A stretch of DNA of 64,000 nucleotides, from positions 689,737 through 753,736 of the forward strand of contig CP094379.1 of the NCBI GenBank assembly GCA_030060845.1, given 5' to 3'. The position numbers and the translations under genes were made by a program. The stretch comes from Candidatus Midichloria sp. (GTDB lineage: Bacteria; Pseudomonadota; Alphaproteobacteria; Rickettsiales; Midichloriaceae). A model generated the notes under the pieces. That model made no database searches, was not told where the DNA came from, and saw nothing but the letters and a program-made list of their open reading frames with translations. This document shows positions 18,698-26,825 of the stretch, one piece after another; the stretch's first letter is position 1, and each line of letters starts with the position of its first letter.

Positions 18698-18710
18698 AAT
18701 AATCAATTAA

Positions 18711-18971
18711 TCAACTTGATTGATCTTCCTTAGACGATTGAGCTTCTATATAAGACACTGCATCTTGAACAGTCTTGATATTCTTAGCAGCATCATCTGT
18801 AATATCAACCTCAAAATCTTTCTCCAAGGCCATAATTAATTCAACTATGTCAAGGCTATCTGCCCCTAAATCTTCAACCAATCTGGCATCCAAAGTTACT
18901 TTTTTTGGATCAGTTGGTTGTAAACTTTTGGTTATTGCTTCTATGACTTTAGCTTTTGTATCGCTACTCAT
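18711..18971 (-). CDS. acpP: Acyl carrier protein
   Basis: Acidic 86-residue carrier of growing acyl chains. The phosphopantetheine attachment serine is S39 in [12 protein letters not shown]. Length and helix pattern are standard, with a slightly longer polar C-terminus ([11 protein letters not shown]). It is first in the acpP-fabF pair. In the biotin pathway, malonyl- and pimeloyl-ACP are the substrates of BioC, the BioH-like esterase and BioF, all encoded in this window. Confidence 0.95.
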   Translation of the reverse strand: MSSDTKAKVIEAITKSLQPTDPKKVTLDARLVEDLGADSLDIVELIMALEKDFEVDITDDAAKNIKTVQDAVSYIEAQSSKEDQSS

Positions 18972-19161
18972 ATTTTACCTTTTTTACGTTATTAAAAAAA
19001 AGCGACCAAAGCTAGATATCAATAAATCATCTTGTTGTCAAAATGTTTGTATCAAAATGTTTGGAGTGGTAAGTAAATTTTTAACAAAAATTAATTAATT
19101 CTAGTATCGCATTTTCATATATTTACACTATAAATTAAAAGTCAAGATTTATAAAAATGAA

Positions 19162-19692
19162 ATGTCATCAAAAAAATGGTTGCCTAATGAGTTTGAAGCT
19201 GAGTTTTGGCAAAAAGTAACAAAAGATATAAAAAAACATAAGAAGTCTAAGCTCGTTATTAAAGAGCCAAATACGGAAAGACCTATAGTAATTACCAGAG
19301 AGTTAGACTATTGCCCTAATCAATATCAATATACTTTAAATGGTTTAATATTAGATGACGATAGTAATATAGATCGTAATACTATAGATGAAATAAAAAA
19401 AGGGCATTACCCAATAGATGCAAAAATCGATTTACATGGATATAGCTTAAAAAATGCTTTAAGGAAACTAGAACAATTTATTTTAACATCTTGGCAAAAT
19501 AAGTTTAGACTATTGATAGTTATTACGGGCAAAGGTAGTGGTGGTAATAGTATAAAAGATATGATAATTACTTGGTTGAATTATAAAAATATTCGCTCCT
19601 ATATTTTGAGGGTCGGCACTGCTCCTCCTAAACATGGTGGTACTGGAGCATTTTATGTATTATTAAAACGTGATCGAAAAAGGAAAAAGTAG
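19162..19692 (+). CDS. Smr-domain protein (putative nuclease)
   Basis: A 176-residue protein with a charged N-terminal region and a C-terminal Smr domain from about residue 90. Visible Smr motifs are IDLHGYSLKNAL (the DxH motif of active Smr nucleases), LLIVITGKGSGG and the C-terminal GGTGAFYVLLKR. Stand-alone Smr proteins of this type in alphaproteobacteria are thought to act on nucleic acid; SmrB in E. coli cleaves mRNA at collided ribosomes. The exact role here is not known. Downstream lies a chain of gene relics. Confidence 0.85.
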   Translation: MSSKKWLPNEFEAEFWQKVTKDIKKHKKSKLVIKEPNTERPIVITRELDYCPNQYQYTLNGLILDDDSNIDRNTIDEIKKGHYPIDAKIDLHGYSLKNALRKLEQFILTSWQNKFRLLIVITGKGSGGNSIKDMIITWLNYKNIRSYILRVGTAPPKHGGTGAFYVLLKRDRKRKK

Positions 19693-19698
19693 CTACAA

Positions 19699-19824
19699 AT
19701 GATATTGGTAACTAGGCAGCATAACTTTGCTGCGCAACCTTCTGCCAAACTTAAGCAATTAGGTTATAAAACCTTAAATCTTCCTATGTTACATATTAGC
19801 TATATGTATAAAGAGATACTATAA
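19699..19824 (+). pseudogene. hemD: Uroporphyrinogen-III synthase N-terminal remnant
   Basis: A 41-codon frame begins MILVTRQHNFAAQPSAKLKQ and continues LGYKTLNLPMLHI, matching the start of HemD (MRVLLTRP…LGHEVVVAPLLEI pattern) and then stopping. The remaining 200 or so residues of HemD are gone and the sequence changes to unrelated relics. Proximity to hemJ gives weak contextual support. If no other copy exists, haem synthesis would be blocked at this step. Confidence 0.5.
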
Positions 19825-19831
19825 TGGTGAT

Positions 19832-20068
19832 GTGCATGCTGATTTAATAATAGGAGTTCCTTATGCTGATCTAGGTAGCAAAAGCGAAGTTGGGCAAGCG
19901 ATTACTTCAAAATATGATAGCAACTGCAAATCAGAATTATGCCAAGACATTAAACAAAACCTCATATATCAAGATCTAGTTACTACTCATAAAGCATTTA
20001 TTAATTATTTAGATAATCAGGATGTTACTGCTCTTGAGATAGAAATTGAGAAAATTCAAAGATTATGA
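19832..20068 (+). pseudogene. FG-GAP (integrin-alpha-like) repeat fragment
   Basis: A 78-codon frame starting at a GTG. Its beginning, NGDVHADLIIGVPYADLGSK (the first residues just before the GTG), has the calcium-loop and DLIIGxPYAD pattern of FG-GAP repeats. The rest (LVTTHKAFINYLDNQDVTAL) has no repeat pattern and may be foreign sequence joined by deletion. The whole looks like debris of a larger surface protein. A second relic of the same type lies at 63,326-63,898. Confidence 0.35.
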
Positions 20069-20656
20069 CCTTAATATCTTTTACGGATGAACAAGCAGAG
20101 GGCGATGCAAAAAATATAATTCAATTGATTAATAAAAGCAAAAATCCCCCCTTATCAGATGAATTTTCGAATATTAAATTTATGCCCTAGCCTCTTACAA
20201 GAAAAAATGTTGGAGACTACCTAAATTAATAACGTAAAGACCATTCATCAATTAATATATCTGATGTAAATTTTAGTAACGCATATATAGAAGAGATTAA
20301 TTTATTTGGAGCTAATGCACTTAGAGCTAATTCTACCAACGCAAGTATCGCCGCTTCTAATTTTGAAAAAGCCAATTTTAAGTGAAGCTATAATGATCGA
20401 TACTAAAATATCTCAATCAATACTAGATAGAGCTTTTTGAAGTGGAGCTAATCTTCCTTTTTCCAATTTCAGTGAGGTAAATATTATCGAATCTAATTTC
20501 GATCAATCTAATTTAAGATCTGTAAATTTTTTAAATGCCAAACTTGAAAATAATACTTTTAATAAAGTCATTGGTATTTCTCAAAATGATATTGACCAAT
20601 TAACTAAACCAGTTATTAATACTTCAGATAACAAATTGACTTTAAAAACGAATTAG
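20065..20656 (+). pseudogene. Pentapeptide-repeat protein remnant
   Basis: An ATG at 20065 overlaps the previous stop. After an intact first part (MTLISFTDEQAEGDAKNIIQ) the frame is broken, but the repeats are plain: INLFGANALRANSTNASIAA, SNFEKANFK, then SGANLPFSNFSEVNIIESNF and DQSNLRSVNFLNAKLENN. The A(D/N)LXX rhythm is diagnostic of pentapeptide repeats, which fold as a right-handed quadrilateral beta helix. At least two stops and one frameshift are present. Pentapeptide proteins are common in Rickettsiales; function unknown. Confidence 0.7.
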
Positions 20657-21091
20657 ATGAAAAAATTTGTTTTAAATAATTATTTATTAATCAAATCCTT
20701 CCATATTATAGCAACTATTTGTTGTATGGCAGGCTTGTTTTATCTTCCAAGGCTATTTGTTTACCATACTAAGTTCCTCCCTAAATCCGAATCATACGAA
20801 ACCTTTTTAACTATGGGGTTTAGATTAATTAGGTACATTATGACACCAAGCATGATTTGCTCATTTTTATTTAGAGGGTTACTAATATATGCTCAAGAGA
20901 TGGCAATATGGCTACACGCCAAACTCACTAGCGTATTATTACTTGCTGCTATCCATGGCATGATGATAAAGTACTACAAGAATTTCTATAATTATAACAA
21001 CACTAAATCTGAAAAATTTTTTAGGTTATTTAATGAAGTGCCAACTATCTTAGTGATTTTAATAGTTATAATGGCTGTAACAAAACCATGA
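20657..21091 (+). CDS. hemJ: Protoporphyrinogen IX oxidase HemJ
   Basis: Membrane protein of 144 residues catalysing protoporphyrinogen IX to protoporphyrin IX, the form of this enzyme used by most alphaproteobacteria. It has four hydrophobic helices, the conserved histidine in LLIKSFHIIATICC and the conserved WLHAKL / AAIHG segment with lysine and histidine. Length is normal. It overlaps coaBC by four bases (ATGA). The nearby hemD is only a fragment, so whether the haem pathway is complete depends on other loci. Confidence 0.9.
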   Translation: MKKFVLNNYLLIKSFHIIATICCMAGLFYLPRLFVYHTKFLPKSESYETFLTMGFRLIRYIMTPSMICSFLFRGLLIYAQEMAIWLHAKLTSVLLLAAIHGMMIKYYKNFYNYNNTKSEKFFRLFNEVPTILVILIVIMAVTKP

Positions 21092-22263
21092 AAAATATTA
21101 TATTAGGAATATCTGGAAGTATAGCAGCCTATAAAGCCATCGAATTAGCAAAACTGTTAATAAATACTAATTCTAATATTAATATTGTTTTATCGAAGTC
21201 CGCCACTGGTTTCATATCACCCTTAACTTTAAAATCATTACTTCCTAAGAAAGTTTTTCTTGCAGATGAAACTTTAGATGACAATGATCAAATGCTCCAT
21301 ATTAATCTGGCCAAGAAAGCAGATCTTATTTTAATCGCCCCTTGTGCTGCTAATATGATTGCAAACTTAGCCAATGGAGCCGCTTCTTGCTTATTAACTT
21401 CGTTATGTCTTGCAACAAAAGCAAAAATCATCATAGCTCCAGCCATGAATGTCGTAATGTGGGAGAATTCTATAGTGCAAGCTAATATAAAAAAATTAAA
21501 AGAACACGGAATACTTGTCATTTATCCCACCAGCGGGAAACAAGCCTGCAGCGACAATGGGATTGGAAGAATGTCAGAGCCACGTGATATCTTAGAATAC
21601 ATTAGTTGTGTTGATTTTATATCACATAATATATTAAAAGGAAAAAAAATAGTTATTACTGCAGGCCCAACTCAGGAAAAAATTGATCCTGTAAAGTTTA
21701 TAAGCAATTATAGCTCTGGCAAAATGGGTTATAGTCTTGCAAAAGCTGCCCAAATGTTGGGAGCTACAGTCACATTAATATCTGGATCTACCTCCTTGAA
21801 TCAACCAAAGAATATAGAATTTATTGGAGTAAGTTCTGCTCAAGAAATGTTTAAAGCCGCCCAAAAGCATGCAGTGAATTGCAATATATTTATCTCAGCA
21901 GCTGCTGTTGCGGATTATAAACCTAAATCTATTTCCTTAGAGAAAATCAAGAAGGGTGCTACTGTCCTAAACTTAGAATTAGAAAAAAATCCTGATATAA
22001 TTTATGAGATAAAATCTCAGTTTCCACATATATTTTGCTTAGGCTTTGCAGCAGAAACTACTAACCACTTAGAATACGGCTATCAAAAATTAAAAACAAA
22101 AAATTTAGATGCCATTGCTATAAACGATGTATCCACAGGGAAAATATTCAATGAAGATTATAATGAACTAAAAGTTATTACCAAAAGCAGTACAGAGTTC
22201 CTAATTGCAAAAAAAACAAAATTAGAAGTGGCTTTTGAGCTTTTATATGCTTTATTTAAATAA
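21088..22263 (+). CDS. coaBC: Coenzyme A biosynthesis bifunctional protein CoaBC
   Basis: Makes 4'-phosphopantetheine from 4'-phosphopantothenate and cysteine. The CoaC half (residues 1 to about 180) is a flavin-dependent decarboxylase with GSIAAYKA, MLHINLAKKADL and the APAMNVVMWEN motif. The CoaB half is the ligase, with ITAGPTQEKIDPVKFISNYS, SGKMG and the FISAAAVADYKP block. The 391-residue length is normal. Start overlaps the hemJ stop. Product feeds acpP holo-form synthesis and CoA. Confidence 0.95.
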   Translation: MKNIILGISGSIAAYKAIELAKLLINTNSNINIVLSKSATGFISPLTLKSLLPKKVFLADETLDDNDQMLHINLAKKADLILIAPCAANMIANLANGAASCLLTSLCLATKAKIIIAPAMNVVMWENSIVQANIKKLKEHGILVIYPTSGKQACSDNGIGRMSEPRDILEYISCVDFISHNILKGKKIVITAGPTQEKIDPVKFISNYSSGKMGYSLAKAAQMLGATVTLISGSTSLNQPKNIEFIGVSSAQEMFKAAQKHAVNCNIFISAAAVADYKPKSISLEKIKKGATVLNLELEKNPDIIYEIKSQFPHIFCLGFAAETTNHLEYGYQKLKTKNLDAIAINDVSTGKIFNEDYNELKVITKSSTEFLIAKKTKLEVAFELLYALFK

Positions 22264-22268
22264 AAAAG

Positions 22269-22538
22269 ATGAATAAAGAAGAATTAACCTAAAAGTTATA
22301 TTTTAGAAGCCTAAATAGAGACTGTAAGGAGCTAGATATTATTATTAGCCAATTCGCAGAACGTTACTTGGATAAAATGACTTTACCAGAACTTTTAGAA
22401 TATCAAGAACTCTTAGAATTAAATAATAACTACCTTTACAATTATATTATTGAACCCATTAAAAATAATTCACATACTATTGCTGGTATTATGATGAAAA
22501 AAATTATTGATTTTGTTAAGCTAAGATCTAGCAACTAA
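22269..22538 (+). pseudogene. sdhE: SdhE-like (FAD assembly factor 2) with premature stop
   Basis: Full-length frame of 89 codons interrupted only by a TAA at codon 8 (22290-22292). The sequence after it (LYFRSLNRDCKELDIIISQF, then AERYLDKMTLPELLEYQELL) matches the SdhE/YgfY family that flavinylates succinate dehydrogenase. The family's RGxxE region is present in degenerate form, NRDCKELD rather than RGxxELD. No alternative start lies near the beginning of the domain, so a functional product is unlikely unless the stop is bypassed. It follows coaBC by five bases. Confidence 0.7.
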
Positions 22539-22742
22539 ATTTGATTAATACAATTACATATATTTCAATTACTAAGCCTCTAAAATCTTAGTAACCTTCC
22601 TTAATTAATTCAAAAATCCTTCTTAACAGTTCTATTGCAAACTATATATAATAATATATACGCAAGAAAATGCTTTTTCACTGTGGTTTATATAACTTTA
22701 TTACAGCGCATTGGCAAAGCAGCGGACTATCGATGCTTAAAT

Positions 22743-23360
22743 ATGAATAAGTTAATGCTAAGGTTTTTTTATTCAATTACGATTGGTATTCCAATTGCTG
22801 CACTAATTGGGCCCGAAGCATTTTATGCATCAGGTACTCATTAAAACAAAGCCTATTAGCCGGCATTATTATAGGGATTGGAGCTGCTAATGGTGATGTA
22901 ATATATACTATTATCGCAAGCATCGGAGTTGATATGATTAATGATTATATGGCTTGAGCAAAGAATGGTCTAAAATAACTGGGGGAATTTTTTATTATTT
23001 TTAAGTTACATTCTATTTATACAGAAATTGCCACAAGAGTAGAGATAAATCCTACAAATAAAAGAGGTGGCTCAAGTAAATATTATTCACCATTTCTTTT
23101 TTTACAACAATACTTAAGCTCAATGACCATTATACTTTTTATTAGCATGTTCTCTGCCATAGACAGAATATGTAATCATACCTATTAGAATACTTTTAGG
23201 AAGAATAAGCTGGATATCTTATAATGGCCTTATTATTCAATATATAGAACATAGAATAACCAACGGAACCGCATATTATACTAATTTTCTTTCTAATATA
23301 TCAATAGCAGGAGTTGGGTTCATCGCAGTTGGCAGTGCTATTTATAGCTATTTTATTTAA
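22743..23360 (+). pseudogene. LysE/RhtB-family amino-acid exporter remnant
   Basis: An intact beginning from ATG 22743 (MNKLMLRFFYSITIGIPIAA) runs into a frameshift after FYASGTH. In other frames the order of a LysE-type exporter continues: LLAGIIIGIGAANGDVIYTI, IASIGVDMIND, a conserved central loop with SSKYYSPFLLQQ, and the last helix GVGFIAVGSAIYSYFI ending at 23360. Several stops intervene. Family inferred from the GP…G(I/L)GAA…D pattern; the specific substrate is unknown. It converges with rlmB, sharing eight bases. Confidence 0.6.
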
Positions 23361-24081
23361 CTGATAACTGATAAAGTGCTATTGCCGCAGCACATGAGAC
23401 ATTAAGGCTCTCAACAGCTTGATTCATCGAGATTTTCAATATAAAATCACAATGTTTTTTTGTGAGCAGCCTCAACCCCTTCTCTTCCGAGCCCAGTACT
23501 AATGCAATTTTATCATAAGAAGAGGCATTAAAAGTATTGATATAGTTATCTATTTTACTATCTAGTCCTATCATCCAAAAGCCATTATTCTTCAACACTC
23601 CAATTGATTGAGCAAGGTTTACAACATGGATGAACGGTATTAATTCAAAAGTTCCAGCAGCTGCTTTTGTAAGGCTTGGTGTCTCTTGAAGAGAGTGGTC
23701 TGTTGTGGTAATCACTGCATCGACTGAAAAAGCAGCTGCTGACCTAAAAACTCCTCCTATATTTTGAGGATCTAAAATTTGATCAAGAATTACAACTAAC
23801 TGCTTTACTTTCTTGATATTAATAAAATCATCTAAAGCTGGCTGTTTTAATGGTTTTGTTAAGACTGCAACACCTTGGGTCACAGCATCATGGATTTTTA
23901 ATGTTGCCATTAATTTCTTGCTCTCCATGATTTCCGTTTTATTGATAAAAGCAGACGGCACTAAAGGCTGATTCGGTTTTGTTACTAAAATTTTTTTTAT
24001 TAATCTATTTTGGTTCTTGAGCACTGCTAAACAATTATGCTTACCATATAACCAATAGTTTTTCTTTGATTCCATAATCAA
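23353..24081 (-). CDS. rlmB: 23S rRNA 2'-O-methyltransferase RlmB / SpoU (TrmH) family
   Basis: SPOUT methyltransferase of 242 residues that 2'-O-methylates RNA; RlmB acts on G2251 of 23S rRNA. It has an N-terminal substrate-binding domain (YGKHNCLAVL) and the three SpoU motifs: DPQNIGGVFRSAAAF, LVLGSEEKGL and VESLNVSCAAAIALYQ, which form the knot that binds S-adenosylmethionine. The start overlaps the lptC stop by four bases. Assignment to RlmB rather than another TrmH-like enzyme rests on the domain layout and the YGKHNCLAVL start. Confidence 0.88.
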   Translation of the reverse strand: MIMESKKNYWLYGKHNCLAVLKNQNRLIKKILVTKPNQPLVPSAFINKTEIMESKKLMATLKIHDAVTQGVAVLTKPLKQPALDDFINIKKVKQLVVILDQILDPQNIGGVFRSAAAFSVDAVITTTDHSLQETPSLTKAAAGTFELIPFIHVVNLAQSIGVLKNNGFWMIGLDSKIDNYINTFNASSYDKIALVLGSEEKGLRLLTKKHCDFILKISMNQAVESLNVSCAAAIALYQLSVK

Positions 24082-24665
24082 TTAATAACTAAATTTGCTT
24101 TAGCATTACCATAAAAAGTAAGATTTTTTTCTTTCTTATTATAAATTATTTTAAAACCATTAGCGCTTACTTGGCCATCTTGCGATTTTACTAACACTGG
24201 TTTATTACTGGTAATTATTCCTTTATCATATTCAATCCAAATAGAAGAAGCGCTTATTGTATCGCCATCTGGCATCTTAACCTTAACTTTTTTTTCTAAA
24301 AATATCTGCTTTTCATCCATTAAAGCAAGACCTTTTTCTGCATATATTTCTGTTTCTTTATTACCATAGATAAATATCTTTAAGTACACATTCTGCATCA
24401 CAATTTCATTTTTATCGTGATTAGTACACTGAGCCCTTATAGAAAAAGGTTGCCCTTGGTTATCAATACCAAATATTTCAGATTTCACAATCAAACTTTC
24501 TCCTTGCTTGGATGTATGTAACAAATCTTTTTGACTTATTGCAGTTTTAAAGTCATTTTTATCAGTATTTTTATGCATAAAAAATAGCGTAATCACTATT
24601 GCAATAGAAAGTATAACTAATAAATTCTTTAAACTTGAAATAACGCTCTTTTTAAAAAGAGACAT
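24078..24665 (-). CDS. lptC: LPS export ABC transporter periplasmic protein LptC
   Basis: Bitopic inner-membrane protein that passes lipopolysaccharide from LptBFG to LptA. From the ATG at 24665 it is 195 residues: a short cytoplasmic start, one membrane helix (LLVILSIAIVITLFFM) and a periplasmic beta-jellyroll with the family's pattern GLALMDEKQIFLEKKVKV, ASSIWIEYDKGIITSNKPV and FKIIYNKKEKNLTFYGNA. A longer frame back to 24764 would overlap divergent hscB, so the shorter start is chosen. Presence of Lpt components implies an LPS-type outer membrane, which not all Rickettsiales have. Confidence 0.78.
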   Translation of the reverse strand: MSLFKKSVISSLKNLLVILSIAIVITLFFMHKNTDKNDFKTAISQKDLLHTSKQGESLIVKSEIFGIDNQGQPFSIRAQCTNHDKNEIVMQNVYLKIFIYGNKETEIYAEKGLALMDEKQIFLEKKVKVKMPDGDTISASSIWIEYDKGIITSNKPVLVKSQDGQVSANGFKIIYNKKEKNLTFYGNAKANLVIN

Positions 24666-24735
24666 AAAAATATCTGTATAATAAAAATTTTTTGGATTAT
24701 ATATCATACTAATTTCAATTGCAAAATTAGAGACC

Positions 24736-25332
24736 ATGAGCAATATAGTCTGTACCCATTGCAAAACATTGACTTTATCGAGTTATAAATGTTCTAACTG
24801 CTCTCGGATATTACCAATTATTGAAACTAATCCTTTTTTGTTACTGAACCTTCCTATTCTATTTAATCTTACTAAAGTAACCATTCAAGAAGCTTTAATA
24901 AAAAAGCTTTTAATTTATCATCCTGATAAATTTGCTTTAGCCGATTCCTTAACAAAAAAAATAATTACTGAAAATTCTGCACTATTAAACGAAGCAGCGA
25001 GAGCATTGAAGGATGAAGTCAAAAGAGCTGAAACTTTATTATTAATTCAAGGATTTGACTTAAATAATAATAAGGATTTAATCCATCAACAAATATTACT
25101 TGATTTTTTAGAAATTCAGGGGCAAATAGAAGACTCCAACACCAATGATGCTTGTAAATTGCTATTAGACTATATTTTAAAAAAATTAGAACACAACTAT
25201 CAAGAAATAGCAGCAGCTTTTGAGAAAACTGATTTGAATCAAGCTTATAAATTAGTTGTCAAAAGAAATTTCTTACTAAGAACTAAACTCAATATAGAAA
25301 ATAAATTAGAAAAATTATATGAAGTTATATGA
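24736..25332 (+). CDS. hscB: Fe-S assembly J-protein HscB with N-terminal zinc-finger-like motif
   Basis: Co-chaperone that delivers IscU with its nascent cluster to HscA. The 198-residue protein has the HPD motif in LIYHPDKFALAD and the C-terminal three-helix IscU-binding domain. It begins with two CxxC pairs (VCTHCKTLTLSSYKCSNC), an arrangement seen in mitochondrial HSC20 and some bacterial HscB proteins but absent from E. coli HscB. It overlaps hscA by 14 bases, so the pair is coupled. It lies about 10 kb from the isc genes it serves. Confidence 0.93.
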   Translation: MSNIVCTHCKTLTLSSYKCSNCSRILPIIETNPFLLLNLPILFNLTKVTIQEALIKKLLIYHPDKFALADSLTKKIITENSALLNEAARALKDEVKRAETLLLIQGFDLNNNKDLIHQQILLDFLEIQGQIEDSNTNDACKLLLDYILKKLEHNYQEIAAAFEKTDLNQAYKLVVKRNFLLRTKLNIENKLEKLYEVI

Positions 25333-26824
25333 TATTACAGAGCCAAGTGAGGCCACTCTTCCAATAGGGATTGATTTAGGAACAACTAACTCATTAATTG
25401 CAGTCAAAAAAGAGAAAGCATATGTTATCACAGATGAGTATGGTAACAAAATTTTACCTTCTGTTGTTCTATACAAAAATGGTAATATTGTTGTAGGAAA
25501 AGAGGCAGTTGGATTAGATTATTCTATTTCTTCAATAAAACGGCTTATTGGAAAAGGGAGTGATGATATAAAGGCAAGCGATATTGTAGCAAGGATGCAT
25601 CACAGCTCTGATCGAAATAATATCTTTATTAATATAAATGGTAAAGCTGTTTCTGTTGTGGAAGTCTCTGCAGAAATTCTAAAAGCTTTAAAACAACGAG
25701 CAGAAAAAACTTTACAACAACCAGTTACTAAAGCAGTCATAACAGTTCCAGCGTATTTTGATGATGCAAGTAGGAATGCAACAAGGGCCGCAGCTCAACT
25801 TGCTGGCCTTGAAGTTTTACGCTTAATCAATGAACCAACAGCAGCTGCAATAGCATATGGTTTAGATAAGAAAAACCATGGTATATTTTTAATATATGAT
25901 TTGGGTGGAGGAACTTTTGATATTTCAATTGTCACCAAAAAAGAAGGAGTAATGCAAGTGATTGCAACTGCTGGTGATGTTAGTTTAGGCGGTGACGACT
26001 TCGATTTAATTCTATTCAAACTCATTAAAGAAAAATATCAGTTAACTAATAAATTAAATAATCATATTTTAGTAAAAGTAAAAAAAATCAGGGAAAACCT
26101 GACATTACAACACGAATGGAGTGGATTATTCTTAAAGCATCATATTAATGTTACTCAAAAAGAATTTGAGCAGGCTATAGAGCCCCTTTTAAAAAAGACA
26201 ATTAAACTAGTGCAGCGTGCTCTTAAGGATGCTGAGCTGCAGAAAGAAGATATAGCGGGTATAGTTTTAGTTGGAGGAGCAACAAGAACTCCTGCCATCA
26301 AAAAGATTATTAAAGATTTTTTTAACAAAGAACCGCTAGATGAAATTAATCCAGATGAAATAGTAGCGCTTGGTGCTGCAGACCATGCTTATTCACTCCT
26401 TAATACTCATGAAGACGAAAATTCTTCGCTATTATTAGATGTCACTCCTTTAACACTTAGTATAGAATTAGTAGGTGGAGTTGTGGAGCCTATAATTCCA
26501 AGAAATACACCTATTCCAATTTCAGTTACTAGAACTTTTACCAATTATAGTGCTGAACAAACTGGCATGAAATTAAATATATTACAAGGAGAAGAAGAAA
26601 CAGTGGCAGCTTGTAGATCTCTTGGTATTCTTGAATTAAAAGGTATACCCAAAATGCCAGCCAGAGAGGCAAGAGTTGAAATAACTTTCATTATCGATGC
26701 AAATGGTGTATTAACTGTTATAGCTTGTGAAAAAACTCAAAATATTCATCAAGAAGTCACTCTAAATCCGACTTATGGTTTAAGTGAAGAAATGATTTTA
26801 GAGTTATTAAAATTAAGTGGTTAA
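25319..26824 (+). CDS. hscA: Hsp70-family Fe-S chaperone HscA, lid-less
   Basis: ATP-driven chaperone for IscU, 501 residues. The nucleotide-binding domain is complete (GIDLGTTNSL, VITVPAYFDDASR, LRLINEPTAAAIAYG, YDLGGGTFDIS, VLVGGATRTPAI) and the beta-sandwich substrate domain is present up to NPTYGLSEEMILELLKLSG. There it stops, where HscA and DnaK normally continue for roughly 100 residues as the helical lid. mutL starts two bases later, so the lid is truly gone rather than shifted. The start overlaps hscB. Substrate binding may be faster but weaker; whether it is still active is not known. Confidence 0.93.
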   Translation: MKLYDITEPSEATLPIGIDLGTTNSLIAVKKEKAYVITDEYGNKILPSVVLYKNGNIVVGKEAVGLDYSISSIKRLIGKGSDDIKASDIVARMHHSSDRNNIFININGKAVSVVEVSAEILKALKQRAEKTLQQPVTKAVITVPAYFDDASRNATRAAAQLAGLEVLRLINEPTAAAIAYGLDKKNHGIFLIYDLGGGTFDISIVTKKEGVMQVIATAGDVSLGGDDFDLILFKLIKEKYQLTNKLNNHILVKVKKIRENLTLQHEWSGLFLKHHINVTQKEFEQAIEPLLKKTIKLVQRALKDAELQKEDIAGIVLVGGATRTPAIKKIIKDFFNKEPLDEINPDEIVALGAADHAYSLLNTHEDENSSLLLDVTPLTLSIELVGGVVEPIIPRNTPIPISVTRTFTNYSAEQTGMKLNILQGEEETVAACRSLGILELKGIPKMPAREARVEITFIIDANGVLTVIACEKTQNIHQEVTLNPTYGLSEEMILELLKLSG

Positions 26825-26825
26825 A

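Noticed and set aside
19832..20068. An intact small gene rather than a relic
   Set aside because: The FG-GAP part is a partial repeat without an export signal and the remainder does not continue the fold; expression remains possible, so it is listed as a pseudogene with low confidence.
24666..24764. Longer start for lptC
   Set aside because: It would overlap divergent hscB by 29 bases and add residues before the membrane anchor that the family lacks.
26817..26825. GTG start for mutL inside the hscA end
   Set aside because: The ATG at 26826 gives the exact conserved MutL N-terminus; the GTG adds only three codons.
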